64,000 nucleotides of DNA from Bellilinea sp034411135 (GTDB taxonomy: Bacteria > Chloroflexota > Anaerolineae > Anaerolineales > Anaerolineaceae), in NCBI GenBank assembly GCA_034411135.1, contig DAOUMN010000042.1:1-64000 (forward strand), read 5' to 3'. This document shows positions 40,313 to 49,127 of the stretch, piece by piece; positions within the stretch are counted from its first letter, which is position 1; the number at the start of each line of letters is the position of its first letter. Both the position numbers and the translations under genes were made by a program. Under the pieces are notes generated by a model. The model saw only the letters and a program-made list of their open reading frames with translations, ran no database searches and was not told where the DNA came from.

Positions 40313-41704
40313 AAAGTAACCGCCGCTCCAGGCAGGCATTTCAATCAGCCATTCACCACCGTTTCGGGTTACCGAATACGAGCCACCGAGCAGATCAACG
40401 GGCGGATAGTCGCCCGGGTTCAGTGACGGATTGGCTGCAATGGTCAGCCGGCTGGTTTGCGAACTGAAATTCGCGGCAACTATCACCCGCTGATGACCAT
40501 CCTGCCGGATTACTAAAAGCTTATCATGGTTTCCATTTTCAGCAGGGAATTCCAGGTTTCCATAGCGAAGCGCAGAATTGGCGCGGCGAACCTGGATTAA
40601 CCGCTTCACCCATTCGCGCAGTTCCACATCCCAAGCAGTTTGATCCCAAGGAAAAGCACGCCGGCAGTCTGGATCTTTACCGCCTTGAAGCCCAACTTCA
40701 TCCCCGTAATAGATCGCCGGTGCGCCAGGGAAAGCAAACATCACCAGATACGCCAGACGTACTTTTTGCATGTCGTGATTGAGTAGCGTGATGATCCGCT
40801 CGGTATCGTGGGAACCCAGCAGCAAATACATTCCATCCAGATCTTTCTCGCCGTAGGCGCTGCGGATGTACTCCAGGCGCGACAGGAGTTCCTGGCAGGT
40901 TGCCGATTGGTTCAAGCCATCCAGAATAATGGAACGCAGCGGGTAGTGCATCACCCCATCAAAATGCTCATCATTCACCCAGCGCGGCTGTACATTCCAG
41001 ATTTCCCCCACCAGGTATGCGTCTGGATTAGCGCTTTTGACCGCCTGGCGAAACTCTGCCCAGAAGGTATCGTCATCAATCTCATTGGGCACATCCAAAC
41101 GCCAGCCATCAATACCTTCGTCAATCCAATAGCGGGCAACTTCCAGAATATATTGACGAACAGATGCTGTGCGGGTGTTAAATTTTGGTAAACTTTTATA
41201 TCCCCACCAGGCTTCATAACTCCTGGATTTTCCGGGACCGTATGCATCTAGAGGAAATTTGTGAATGTGGTACCAATCCAGATAGGGTGAATGCGAACCA
41301 TTTTCCAGTACATCACTAAAAGCAAAAAACCCCCTGCCGCAGTGGTTGAATACCCCATCCAGGATAATCCGAATACCTCTGCGATGGGCTTCCATCAATA
41401 GATGGCGGAATTCGTCCAGATTACCTAACTTCGGGTCGATGCGAAAATAATCGACAGTGTTGTAACGATGCGTCGAAGGCGACAGAAAGATTGGATTCAG
41501 ATAAATCGCATTGATGCCCAGATCGTGCAAATAGTCAAGATGTTGTTCGATACCCGCAAGGTCGCCACCCTGAAAATAATGGGGATCAGGAGTGCTGCCC
41601 CAGGGCTGCACATTGGCAGGGTCATTTGACCGATCACCATTAGCAAACCGGTCCGGGAAAATTTGGTAAAACACAGCATCCTTGACCCAGCCTGGTATAT
41701 GCAT
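40304..41704 (-). CDS. GH13 alpha-glucan hydrolase
   Basis: The 466-residue enzyme is a compact GH13 of the neopullulanase/cyclomaltodextrinase-like type, without N-terminal domain or signal peptide. It opens 'WVKDAVFYQIFPDRFANGD'; region I is 'IILDGVFNHCG', II 'IDGWRLDVPNEI', III 'YLVGEIWNVQ' and IV 'LLLGSHDTERII', so all three carboxylates are present. It hydrolyses alpha-1,4 (perhaps alpha-1,6) links in imported maltodextrins. ATG 41704 overlaps the reductase stop as TGATG, with GGAG six bases upstream. Confidence 0.9.
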   Translation of the reverse strand: MHIPGWVKDAVFYQIFPDRFANGDRSNDPANVQPWGSTPDPHYFQGGDLAGIEQHLDYLHDLGINAIYLNPIFLSPSTHRYNTVDYFRIDPKLGNLDEFRHLLMEAHRRGIRIILDGVFNHCGRGFFAFSDVLENGSHSPYLDWYHIHKFPLDAYGPGKSRSYEAWWGYKSLPKFNTRTASVRQYILEVARYWIDEGIDGWRLDVPNEIDDDTFWAEFRQAVKSANPDAYLVGEIWNVQPRWVNDEHFDGVMHYPLRSIILDGLNQSATCQELLSRLEYIRSAYGEKDLDGMYLLLGSHDTERIITLLNHDMQKVRLAYLVMFAFPGAPAIYYGDEVGLQGGKDPDCRRAFPWDQTAWDVELREWVKRLIQVRRANSALRYGNLEFPAENGNHDKLLVIRQDGHQRVIVAANFSSQTSRLTIAANPSLNPGDYPPVDLLGGSYSVTRNGGEWLIEMPAWSGGYFSI

Positions 41705-42741
41705 CACGGACTCCTGAATGAAATATCTGCCAGTAACCGTTGGGGTTGATGACGATACGTCTCTACAAGAAGTTCGCCACGCGACAACCTCAACAAGGTA
41801 TCATTAAAAAAACGATTGACCGGAGTGGTAATCCCCAATTGTGTTCCAAAACGAACTACTGCGCCATTCAGATAATCAACTTCAACATTACCTCGTCCCT
41901 GGTGCAAATCGATGTGAAAAGATGGCATTTTCCCACCCCTGCCCGCTGCCAATGTTCGGCGAGCAATGAGCTGGCTCAGTCGCAGCGGCAGGGAACGCAT
42001 TAAAAATGCCAGCATGCGTACAGGTGTACCAGGAAGATCAACCACCGACACGCTGAGAGCATCCATCACTGCCAGGGCTTCGCGGATTTGAGTGGCTTCT
42101 AGATCGAACAAACCTGGGTCGGAAAAAATTTGCGCGGGTGTGTAATCCAAAATTGCCGAGCTGGCATTTGCCAGAAGGTTGGTGAGCAATTTTGACCATT
42201 TCATCGCCCACCCATCCGCATAAAGACGGGCATTCAACCCAGCCCGATTGAAAGCTTGTGCTACGGATTCTGCCAGGGAATGATCACTCGCCAAGCCAAT
42301 GCCGCGCTTGCGCTCCAACACAACCTGACCAAGCCCTTTTCTGCCCACCGCGCTGGTCAGTGTACCGGTCAGAACACGATCTTTTCCCAGCCACTCAGCC
42401 AAAACAAGCTCATTTTCGACCCCATTTTGCAAGCTAAGCACACCTTTAAAATGTTCTCGCCACGGTTGCAGTTGGTGGGCAACGGCGGCAGTATCAAAGG
42501 ACTTTACTGCCACAACCACCAGATCAACGCTGTTTTGATCAAGGGCTTCGTCAATGGAACGAACAACCCCCATTGGTTGGAAGGAAAGAACCTGACCCTC
42601 GATCTCCACCTGATATGAATAGACGTTCTTATCCGTGCTACTTGTCTGCCGTTCGACAAATATCACTTCTTCGCCAGACAGGCACAGGCTACCGCCAATG
42701 TAGGTGCCAATCGCCCCCATTCCAACCATTAAGTAGCGCAT
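41704..42741 (-). CDS. 2-dehydropantoate 2-reductase-like protein
   Basis: The 345-residue protein has the ketopantoate reductase layout: N-terminal Rossmann motif 'YLMVGMGAIGTYIGGSL', then 'VDLVVVAVKSFDTAAVAHQL' and 'LQNGVENE', and a C-terminal helical domain with 'WAMKWSKLLTNLLANASSAI' (catalytic Lys region). Reduction of ketopantoate with NADPH is a step of pantothenate synthesis, but many family members have other substrates. ATG 42741 gives the normal start of the Rossmann fold; the frame extends upstream without likeness. It lies 28 bases after fmt. Confidence 0.8.
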   Translation of the reverse strand: MRYLMVGMGAIGTYIGGSLCLSGEEVIFVERQTSSTDKNVYSYQVEIEGQVLSFQPMGVVRSIDEALDQNSVDLVVVAVKSFDTAAVAHQLQPWREHFKGVLSLQNGVENELVLAEWLGKDRVLTGTLTSAVGRKGLGQVVLERKRGIGLASDHSLAESVAQAFNRAGLNARLYADGWAMKWSKLLTNLLANASSAILDYTPAQIFSDPGLFDLEATQIREALAVMDALSVSVVDLPGTPVRMLAFLMRSLPLRLSQLIARRTLAAGRGGKMPSFHIDLHQGRGNVEVDYLNGAVVRFGTQLGITTPVNRFFNDTLLRLSRGELLVETYRHQPQRLLADISFRSP

Positions 42742-42769
42742 ATCTCCATGCCTCTCGATGTTTTCAGGT

Positions 42770-43684
42770 TTACGCCCAGTTGCGTGCACCGCGAACGAAA
42801 TCCAACCCACTCATCCAGTTCTTCCCGGCGGGTTGTACCTCAAGAAGCACCAATCCACCCTTGCTCGTTCCAACCATTGGAAAGCGCTCATATATATCTC
42901 GCTCGCCGGGTTCCAGATGCGGAGCATCAACCACCTTTGACCGCCTGACTTTAAGAAAATCTCCATTCCAAATCAGGTAAGCACCTGGCCAGGGGAAAAA
43001 AGCTCTAACCTTTCGTTCCAAATGAATTGCAGGCAGGTTGAAATCCAATTCACCCTGTTCTTTGGTGAGCATGGGTGCATAACTGGCGGATGTTTGGTCT
43101 TGCGGTCGAGGTTGGATGGTGCCATTTAGATACGCCGGTAGTGTTTCCATCAACAATTCGGCTCCACTCTCCGCCAATCGTTCACTGAGCGTTTCTGCTG
43201 TATCTTCCGGCAAGATTGGCAGACGTCGTTGAGTGAGGATATCCCCGGTATCTACCCCGGCATCCATTTTCATAATCGTCACACCGGTCTCATCATCGCC
43301 ATGCAGAATAGCAGCCTGAATCGGTGCAGCACCACGCCAGCGCGGCAGTAAGGATGCGTGAATATTGATGCATCCCATCGGCGGCAGATCCAGCACATTT
43401 TGGCGTAAGATCTGCCCGAAGGCTGCCACCACTATCAAATCCGGTTTCCAGGCTTCCATCTGCTCAAAAACACCCGGCTGGCGTAATCGTTCCGGTTGGA
43501 TCACATTAAGCCCCAGACGGTCAGCCAGTGATTTGACAGGCGGTGGTTTAAGCGCTTTTCCTCGTCCTGCTGGACGGTCTGGTTGGGTTACCACACCAAC
43601 CACAGTATATTGTTCCGCCAAGGCGCTCAACGCCGGCAGCGAAAATTCCGGCGACCCCATGAAGATGACACGTACGGGCTCCAT
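42770..43684 (-). CDS. fmt: Methionyl-tRNA formyltransferase
   Basis: The 304-residue enzyme formylates initiator Met-tRNA with 10-formyl-THF. It has 'VRVIFMGSPEFSLPALSALA', the catalytic 'GCINIHASLLPRWRGAAPIQ' (Asn, His) and 'TGVTIMKMDAGVDTGDIL' with the essential Asp, followed by the OB-like C-terminal domain. ATG 43684 lacks a ribosome-binding site, but TAAAAT lies eight bases before it, suggesting a leaderless message. In many bacteria fmt follows def; here it heads an operon with panE-like and GH13 genes. Confidence 0.92.
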   Translation of the reverse strand: MEPVRVIFMGSPEFSLPALSALAEQYTVVGVVTQPDRPAGRGKALKPPPVKSLADRLGLNVIQPERLRQPGVFEQMEAWKPDLIVVAAFGQILRQNVLDLPPMGCINIHASLLPRWRGAAPIQAAILHGDDETGVTIMKMDAGVDTGDILTQRRLPILPEDTAETLSERLAESGAELLMETLPAYLNGTIQPRPQDQTSASYAPMLTKEQGELDFNLPAIHLERKVRAFFPWPGAYLIWNGDFLKVRRSKVVDAPHLEPGERDIYERFPMVGTSKGGLVLLEVQPAGKNWMSGLDFVRGARNWA

Positions 43685-43812
43685 AAGCAAAAATTTTAAC
43701 ACAGATTAACAAAGTCACCCTGCTTAAGGACTGGTATTTCTTTTCAAACCGATATACAATATTTTGCATAGTACAAACAGTCTTGTTCGTTTCGCAAAGG
43801 AGGAATCTTCCA

Positions 43813-44151
43813 ATGTCTGATATGCCCGTGTCTCCGGATGGCGTGACCAGTGATGATCGGTTATGGGCGCTCTTATCCTATTTACTAACCCCCTTGATTC
43901 CCATCATTATCCTGCTCATGGAAGACAAGAAAAACCGCCCCTTCATTAAAGCCCACTATATGCAGGCTCTGGTTTTGGGGATCGCCCTTGTGATCTTCAA
44001 TACCGTTTTGGCATTCATTCCGATCGTTAATTGTATTTCACCTATAGTAACGCTTGGTTTGGTGATCTGGCTGGCAGTTCGCGCCAACAAAGGCGAATAT
44101 ATCAACCTGCCGGTTATCACCGATTTTGTAAAAAATCAAGGCTGGGCATAA
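43813..44151 (+). CDS. DUF4870-type membrane protein
   Basis: The 112-residue protein starts with a short soluble part ending in 'SSDDRLWALLSYL'-like sequence (TSDDRLWALLSYLLTP) and has three transmembrane helices (about 20-38, 50-70, 74-92). The '...HYMQALVLGIA' segment between helices is the DUF4870/Tic20-like signature. Function is not established. GGAGG lies eight bases before ATG 43813, so the frame start at 43783 is not used. Confidence 0.75.
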   Translation: MSDMPVSPDGVTSDDRLWALLSYLLTPLIPIIILLMEDKKNRPFIKAHYMQALVLGIALVIFNTVLAFIPIVNCISPIVTLGLVIWLAVRANKGEYINLPVITDFVKNQGWA

Positions 44152-44174
44152 TTTCAACCTATCAGATTCCAACT

Positions 44175-44214
44175 AAACATGCTTCCACCGGAGTACCACA
44201 GTGGAAGCATGTTT
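44175..44214 (+). terminator. Intrinsic terminator
   Basis: A 14-bp stem (44175-44188 with 44201-44214; core ACATGCTTCCAC/GTGGAAGCATGT) with a 12-base loop, followed by GGTTCT, lies shortly after the DUF4870-type gene. Confidence 0.7.
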
Positions 44215-44264
44215 GGTTCTACATGACCCTCTACAGCCAGCGCGCTTTCAGGTAAAATTATCCT

Positions 44265-44624
44265 ATGTCTGATTCCCTCCTGCAGGCGGAAATTACCCGT
44301 GAGCTAAACCTCGCAACAAAAGCACGCCTGGACAAAAATGAAGGCATGGCGAGAGTTTGCGCTCGCCGAGCAGCCGGGTTGGCTGCGCGCGCATTTCTTG
44401 CATACCGCGGTTGCTCATCACCTAACCCTTCCGCATTGGACGCACTCATCATCATCCGCGACCACCCGGACTTACCCCAGGCGCTCCGCCAACATGCAGC
44501 CCACTTAACCCGACGTTTATCCAGGAACCACGAACTTCCGAATACCGTAGATCTACTCACCGAAGCTCAATGTTTGATTGCCAAGCTCGATTCTTTAATC
44601 AGTGGAGGGAAAATTGACCGATAA
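44265..44624 (+). CDS. Small helical protein, HEPN-like
   Basis: The 119-residue product is wholly helical: 'LNLATKARLDKNEGMARVCA' then 'RRAAGLAARAFLAYRG' and a C-terminal 'TEAQCLIAKLDSLI'. The pattern of an arginine-rich second helix and a paired final helix is reminiscent of HEPN proteins, but I do not see their RxxxxH motif, so the name is weak. TAAAAT is six bases before the ATG and there is no ribosome-binding site, implying a leaderless message. The glutaredoxin-like gene starts within its end. Confidence 0.45.
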   Translation: MSDSLLQAEITRELNLATKARLDKNEGMARVCARRAAGLAARAFLAYRGCSSPNPSALDALIIIRDHPDLPQALRQHAAHLTRRLSRNHELPNTVDLLTEAQCLIAKLDSLISGGKIDR

Positions 44625-44868
44625 GCCATCCGTTATCCAGTTTTATGGCACTACCTGGTGTTATTCCTCGCGCCGTGCGCGGGCAACGCTTGATGAGTAT
44701 CAAATCTCCTATGTTTTTATCGATATCGATGTCGATATGGATGGCCGCCGTTATGTCGAGCAGGTCAACAATGGTAACCGCAGCGTCCCAACCATCCTGT
44801 TCACGGATGGTAGTTTATTAGTCGAACCTTCCATACAGCAGTTAAAGGAAAAACTGGGACTGACTTGA
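44614..44868 (+). CDS. Glutaredoxin-family protein, CxxS type
   Basis: The 84-residue thioredoxin-fold protein has 'FYGTTWCYSSRRARATLDEY' with a C-x-x-S active site, the cis-Pro in 'NRSVPTILFTDGSLLVEPS', and typical length. A single cysteine implies monothiol chemistry, such as deglutathionylation or iron-sulfur handling, rather than dithiol exchange. The likely start is TTG 44614 with GGAGG about five bases upstream; an in-frame GTG at 44602 overlaps that site. Confidence 0.8.
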   Translation: MTDKPSVIQFYGTTWCYSSRRARATLDEYQISYVFIDIDVDMDGRRYVEQVNNGNRSVPTILFTDGSLLVEPSIQQLKEKLGLT

Positions 44869-44875
44869 CCCAACC

Positions 44876-45100
44876 TTAAAAAATTTTCCGCATAATCCGA
44901 AAAACAAAATACGATAACGCGCCCAACGCCAATCCTCCGCCAACCAGCATCAGAATTAGCGGTGTGTTTTTTGCTTTTTCGATGCGCACACTTTTTGGCT
45001 TGTTCAGTCTGTCCGCCAGTTTTTCGATAAAAAACGGGTCGGGCTCAATCGGCTTGAACAGCATTTGCAAATCGCTTTCAAATCCCTCCAACGTGACCAT
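44876..45100 (-). CDS. Single-helix membrane protein, possible mini anti-sigma
   Basis: The 74-residue product has a soluble N-terminus with 'FKPIEPDPFFIEKLADRLN' and one transmembrane helix (about 48-68) with a basic C-terminal end. The PxPxF..KL..RL pattern before a membrane helix is common in anti-sigma factors of this phylum, but the zinc-binding HxxxCxxC part is missing. It is the third gene after an ECF sigma factor and DegV gene in the same direction, which favours a link to that sigma factor. ATG 45100 has GAGG seven bases before it. Confidence 0.5.
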   Translation of the reverse strand: MVTLEGFESDLQMLFKPIEPDPFFIEKLADRLNKPKSVRIEKAKNTPLILMLVGGGLALGALSYFVFRIMRKIF

Positions 45101-45115
45101 TTCCCGCCTCTTCAA

Positions 45116-45973
45116 TCAGTCCTTTTCGTTCCCTTGTGGGTAAGCCACAATACCGATCGTACCGGGTCCCAGGTGAGCAGCAACCGGCACCGCCAATTCC
45201 GTGATGACAATTTCTCGTACTGTGGGAATGGCTTGCTTGATCTTTTCCACCATTTCCTGGGCTGCATCCGGTGCAGCAGCATGAACGACTGCCAGGGAAG
45301 CAACCGTATTACCAACCCGTTGCTGCACCTGTTCGATCACCCGGTCGAGCGCTTTTTGGCGGGTTCGCACCCGCTCGGACATATTCAGCAGTCCGTCCCG
45401 CAACACAATGATCGGGTTGATGCGCAATAGTGAAGAAATGGCGGTTTGAATTTTGTTGATTCGTCCACTCAGGTAGGCAAATTCCAAATTTTCCAGCGTA
45501 AAAATGACCGTCAACCGGTCGCGCATTTTTTCCAATCGCTGAACAATACGGGGAATATCCCAACCCTTTTGATTGAGTAAACGGGCTTCCCGGCACATAA
45601 ATCCAAGTGCTGCCGATCCAGCACCCGAATCAAAGGGCACAACATTCAATTCGCCAGCAATCTCATCCGCAGCAGATTTTACTGCTGCAAACGTGCCCGA
45701 AAGTTTACTGGCTAAATGAATCGAGAGAATATCTTCCCCTTTTTTTGCAATGGAACGGTAAAATTCCATGATTTGATGGGGTGAAGGCAGCGAGGTTTTT
45801 GGTGGAAGCCGCTTTTCACGCACCAATGTATAAAAATTGTTTGTATTGATATCTCGACCCTGCAAATAGGTCTCTTCGCCGATCACAATGGAGAGCGGAA
45901 TCACATGAATGCCATACTCCTCCTCCCATCCTATAGGCATGTCTGCCGCTCCATCAGTAACGATTTTGATCAT
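45116..45973 (-). CDS. DegV-family fatty-acid-binding protein
   Basis: The 285-residue protein shows DegV features: 'IVTDGAADMPIGWEEEYGIH', 'KTSLPSPHQIMEFYR', 'ILSIHLASKLSGTFAAVKSA' and 'LEYLSGR'-like 'NLEFAYLSGRINKIQ'. Family members bind a fatty acid and present it to fatty acid kinase (FakA) for incorporation into lipids. GGAGAA lies before the ATG. It begins two bases after the sigma-factor gene, suggesting co-regulation with the envelope. Confidence 0.88.
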   Translation of the reverse strand: MIKIVTDGAADMPIGWEEEYGIHVIPLSIVIGEETYLQGRDINTNNFYTLVREKRLPPKTSLPSPHQIMEFYRSIAKKGEDILSIHLASKLSGTFAAVKSAADEIAGELNVVPFDSGAGSAALGFMCREARLLNQKGWDIPRIVQRLEKMRDRLTVIFTLENLEFAYLSGRINKIQTAISSLLRINPIIVLRDGLLNMSERVRTRQKALDRVIEQVQQRVGNTVASLAVVHAAAPDAAQEMVEKIKQAIPTVREIVITELAVPVAAHLGPGTIGIVAYPQGNEKD

Positions 45974-45975
45974 GT

Positions 45976-46533
45976 TTATTCTCCGCTCAGATCTAAACCC
46001 AATTCATCGCGCAACGCGATTAACGTTCGATGGTATAAACTCTTTATCGCCCCTTCACTCCTGCCCATGATTTGAGCGATCTCCTCGTTGGATAATCGTT
46101 CCACAAACTTTAAGATAATCAGGGTTTGACGGTCTTCCGGCAGCTGCTGCAACGCACGAATCAATCGCTCGATTTCCTGTCCCTTGACCAATGCACTTTC
46201 CGGGTGCTCTCCATGGCGAATAGTGTAGGCATGGTCTTCCAGTGGAACTTCCTTGCGACGCTTATTGTCCCGGTGCCAGTTTGCCACCAGATTATGTGCA
46301 ATTCGATACAACCAAGCGGTGAAAGGCAGTCCCCGATTTCGGTAATTGTGAATGTGGTTCAAAGCCCGGAAGAAGACCTTCTCCGTCAGATCTTCTGCGT
46401 CATGAACGCTTCCGGTACGGTAATAGATGTAATTGTAGATACGTTTGACGTATCGTTGGTAAAGAACACTAAAGGCATTTTGGTCGCCCTCAGAAGCATG
46501 GATGATGACCTCGGCGTCACTTAAATCTTCCAC
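45976..46533 (-). CDS. ECF-type RNA polymerase sigma factor
   Basis: The 185-residue protein has region 2 'DQNAFSVLYQRYVKRIYNYI' and 'DAEDLTEKVFFRALNHIHNY', and region 4 'LPEDRQTLIILKFVERLSNEEIAQIMGRS' (split here: NEEIAQIMGRSEGAIKSLYHR) with the helix-turn-helix. It directs polymerase to a stress- or envelope-related regulon. The start is GTG 46533 with AGGA eight bases upstream. The linked downstream membrane protein may restrain it. Confidence 0.9.
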   Translation of the reverse strand: MEDLSDAEVIIHASEGDQNAFSVLYQRYVKRIYNYIYYRTGSVHDAEDLTEKVFFRALNHIHNYRNRGLPFTAWLYRIAHNLVANWHRDNKRRKEVPLEDHAYTIRHGEHPESALVKGQEIERLIRALQQLPEDRQTLIILKFVERLSNEEIAQIMGRSEGAIKSLYHRTLIALRDELGLDLSGE

Positions 46534-46698
46534 GATTTCATCCTTGCCTTTTTAGAAGCCGCATTGTATTAACCCCGATCCTCGCTAGAGGTTTCACCCA
46601 TAATTTCTCATTTCTCAAGCAGGTTGATATTGAAAACAGCGTCAAAGGGGAATCGCTTTGCTTTCTATTCATTATACAAATAAATTAGACCCGTTAAT

Positions 46699-49125
46699 TT
46701 ACTTTAATTCAATAGCTTTCTTGACAGCGGCATAAGCATCCACAATTCCGTACCCAATGCCATTGGCTGGAAGTGTGGCGGCATCGACGCACGGCGGGAG
46801 CACGCCCGAATAAGGAGTGGCAGTTTCGTACAGGATCTGGCGGGTTTGATCAATATTGCCAATTAGGCCCGGATTGGCAGACCACATCAACGCCACCACA
46901 CCCGCCAGATGCGGACCAGCCATCGATGTACCACTCATTGTCATATAGGAACTGCCCGGAAAAGCCGATATGATTTCTTCTCCAGGCGCCAGGATCTCGG
47001 GCTTGACTCGTTGGCTTCCGTCTATTGTTACCGGACCAACACTGCTGAAGCCCGCCAAATCTCCGAAACGATTGATCGCACCAACGGACAGGACTTCCGC
47101 GTAAATCGCTGGTGGAGAATCTACGCTTTCGCAGCCGGCATAACCGGAATTACCAGCTGAGACCACCACGAATACCCCGGCTGCCTGTAGCGCTCGCACT
47201 GCTGGAAGGAAGACAGTTGCATCACACCCTTCCACTTCCGGGCAGCCCCATGAATTGTTCAACACCTGTGCACCCAACGCCGGGTTGCCGTCCATGAACG
47301 AATCACCACCTTGCGGAAAAGGCGCAAGCATAAACTGCCAGCAATCCAAATACAAAGCCGGATTGCCCAGGTTTCGTGCCAGGTTAACACATCCGATCCA
47401 CTCTGCGCCGGGTGCCACGCCGCTTTGTGCGCCAAGCACAGTCGCCAGGGTATGAGTGCCGTGCCCCCCAATATCCACCGGTTCGAGGCTGCCGTACCAC
47501 GGATCGAACCAGTTGTTATCCGAATTTCCTCCTCGACCCCGGTACTGGGAGGCAACCTCAGGATGATCGCCTTGCACACCTGAATCGGACGCCCCAATTA
47601 GAATACCTTCCCCTCGGATACCCAGTTCTTGCCACACGCGCGGCGCTCCAATTCGATCTAAATTCCATAATTGCGTTTCCGAAAGTTGAAAAAATTCTCC
47701 CGGCAAAGTCGGAATTGGCTCAGCCAACGGGCGCAATCGCGGACTGGGTAGAATCCGCTCTACCTCCGCCCTGCGTGACAACCACAACCGGATCAGTGGT
47801 CCACCATCCACTTCGAGCGCATTGACCAGGTAATATGGCTGGTAACCAATCTTGAACCGCTCCAATTCGGTGCGCAAGTCTGCTTGGCTTTGCTCCGCGG
47901 TTTGTGTTAATGCCCGAAACACCGCCGTACGCTTCTCTAGCGCATTCTTGGGCAATTCGTGTAGCGGAAATTCGACCTGCTCTTTGAGAATTACGAACAA
48001 TCGCTCTCCATAAAATCCCGGTTGTCCAGCCAGAAAATGGATCAATCCCGCGCCCAGCCAGATCATTGCAGCAGCAACCGCAAAAATCATTGAATATCGC
48101 CAAATGGCTTGCTTGCTCATCACAAGCCAGAGCAGAATTCCACTCACGAGGGCAACTAAGACATGTACCGCTACCATGCGCGCCGCATAACTGATTAATT
48201 CGCCCGCGCCGCTGGCAGTAACGAGCATCAATTCATCCCCATCCAGGAAAAGCAAGGGCAGTCCGGCGCTGATAGCCGTCAGCAATCCAACGGCACGGTA
48301 CCCAACAGAATCACCGGATGCCCAGGTATACTGCGCAAAAACAGCCAACAAAAAGACCAGGCTAAAGAGTGAAAAAAGCAGGCTTAATTGTATGCCGACC
48401 ATCGGCAGACTGGCTGCTAAAATGAGTAGGTTGAGCCCAATGCACAGACTAAGATGAACTTTATTAGTCTCTCGCCGGGCAAAATCACTTTGCATCCACC
48501 GCATTTTGAAAAATTCTAATAGAACAGCCAAGTACAATCCCAACAACGCGGCAATTGCAATTCCCAGCAAGACATCCACCGGCGATCCAAACGCACCCCA
48601 GAGAGCGTATGGTATCGCAAAAAGACCGCCGATCGCCAGCACAATCCAGATCAACCAGTGGTACTCCGTTTGGGCTATTGGCGGTTGATTCCGCTCAATT
48701 TTTCGGCGCGTAAGCACGATCAGGATTAATAGGCTTGTGATTGTAATGAGAGATACGGTTTGCGAATCGGTCAATGCCAGCATCCGAGCCGGCAAGCCCA
48801 ACACACTCACCAACCCCGCCAATATCCAGGTGCGAAAAAAAGGCTGATAGGGACTACGTAACACCGATAAAACGCCCAGTGGCAAGAGTATGGCAACAGC
48901 ATACACACCCCCCAGTAGAAATCGAACGTCCGGCAGTCCCAGCGAACCTTCAAAGAGGAAATTCTCCAGCAGCCACATGCCTGCCAGGCTAAGAATGCTG
49001 GAAAGCAATACCCAAATTACACTCAAAATAAAAAGTGCAGTCCACAGACAACCTTCATCTTGACGTTTTGGTTGTATCGGAACGGCGGGTTCACTTATCT
49101 CGTTGGATGACACTACACTCAGCAA
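46699..49125 (-). CDS. Membrane-embedded S8 serine protease
   Basis: The 808-residue protein has about 11 transmembrane helices in its first 400 residues and a subtilase domain at about 480-800. The catalytic Asp is in 'ILIGASDSGVQGDHP', His in 'DIGGHGTHTLATVLG' and Ser in 'MSGTSMAGPHLAGVV'. The protease probably faces the outside. There is no ordinary propeptide. The membrane part has no recognised domain and is long for an anchor. TTG 49125 is seven bases after GGAGG; TTG 49131 is also possible. It overlaps or abuts the aminopeptidase stop, suggesting coupling. Confidence 0.85.
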   Translation of the reverse strand: MLSVVSSNEISEPAVPIQPKRQDEGCLWTALFILSVIWVLLSSILSLAGMWLLENFLFEGSLGLPDVRFLLGGVYAVAILLPLGVLSVLRSPYQPFFRTWILAGLVSVLGLPARMLALTDSQTVSLITITSLLILIVLTRRKIERNQPPIAQTEYHWLIWIVLAIGGLFAIPYALWGAFGSPVDVLLGIAIAALLGLYLAVLLEFFKMRWMQSDFARRETNKVHLSLCIGLNLLILAASLPMVGIQLSLLFSLFSLVFLLAVFAQYTWASGDSVGYRAVGLLTAISAGLPLLFLDGDELMLVTASGAGELISYAARMVAVHVLVALVSGILLWLVMSKQAIWRYSMIFAVAAAMIWLGAGLIHFLAGQPGFYGERLFVILKEQVEFPLHELPKNALEKRTAVFRALTQTAEQSQADLRTELERFKIGYQPYYLVNALEVDGGPLIRLWLSRRAEVERILPSPRLRPLAEPIPTLPGEFFQLSETQLWNLDRIGAPRVWQELGIRGEGILIGASDSGVQGDHPEVASQYRGRGGNSDNNWFDPWYGSLEPVDIGGHGTHTLATVLGAQSGVAPGAEWIGCVNLARNLGNPALYLDCWQFMLAPFPQGGDSFMDGNPALGAQVLNNSWGCPEVEGCDATVFLPAVRALQAAGVFVVVSAGNSGYAGCESVDSPPAIYAEVLSVGAINRFGDLAGFSSVGPVTIDGSQRVKPEILAPGEEIISAFPGSSYMTMSGTSMAGPHLAGVVALMWSANPGLIGNIDQTRQILYETATPYSGVLPPCVDAATLPANGIGYGIVDAYAAVKKAIELK

Positions 49126-49127
49126 AT

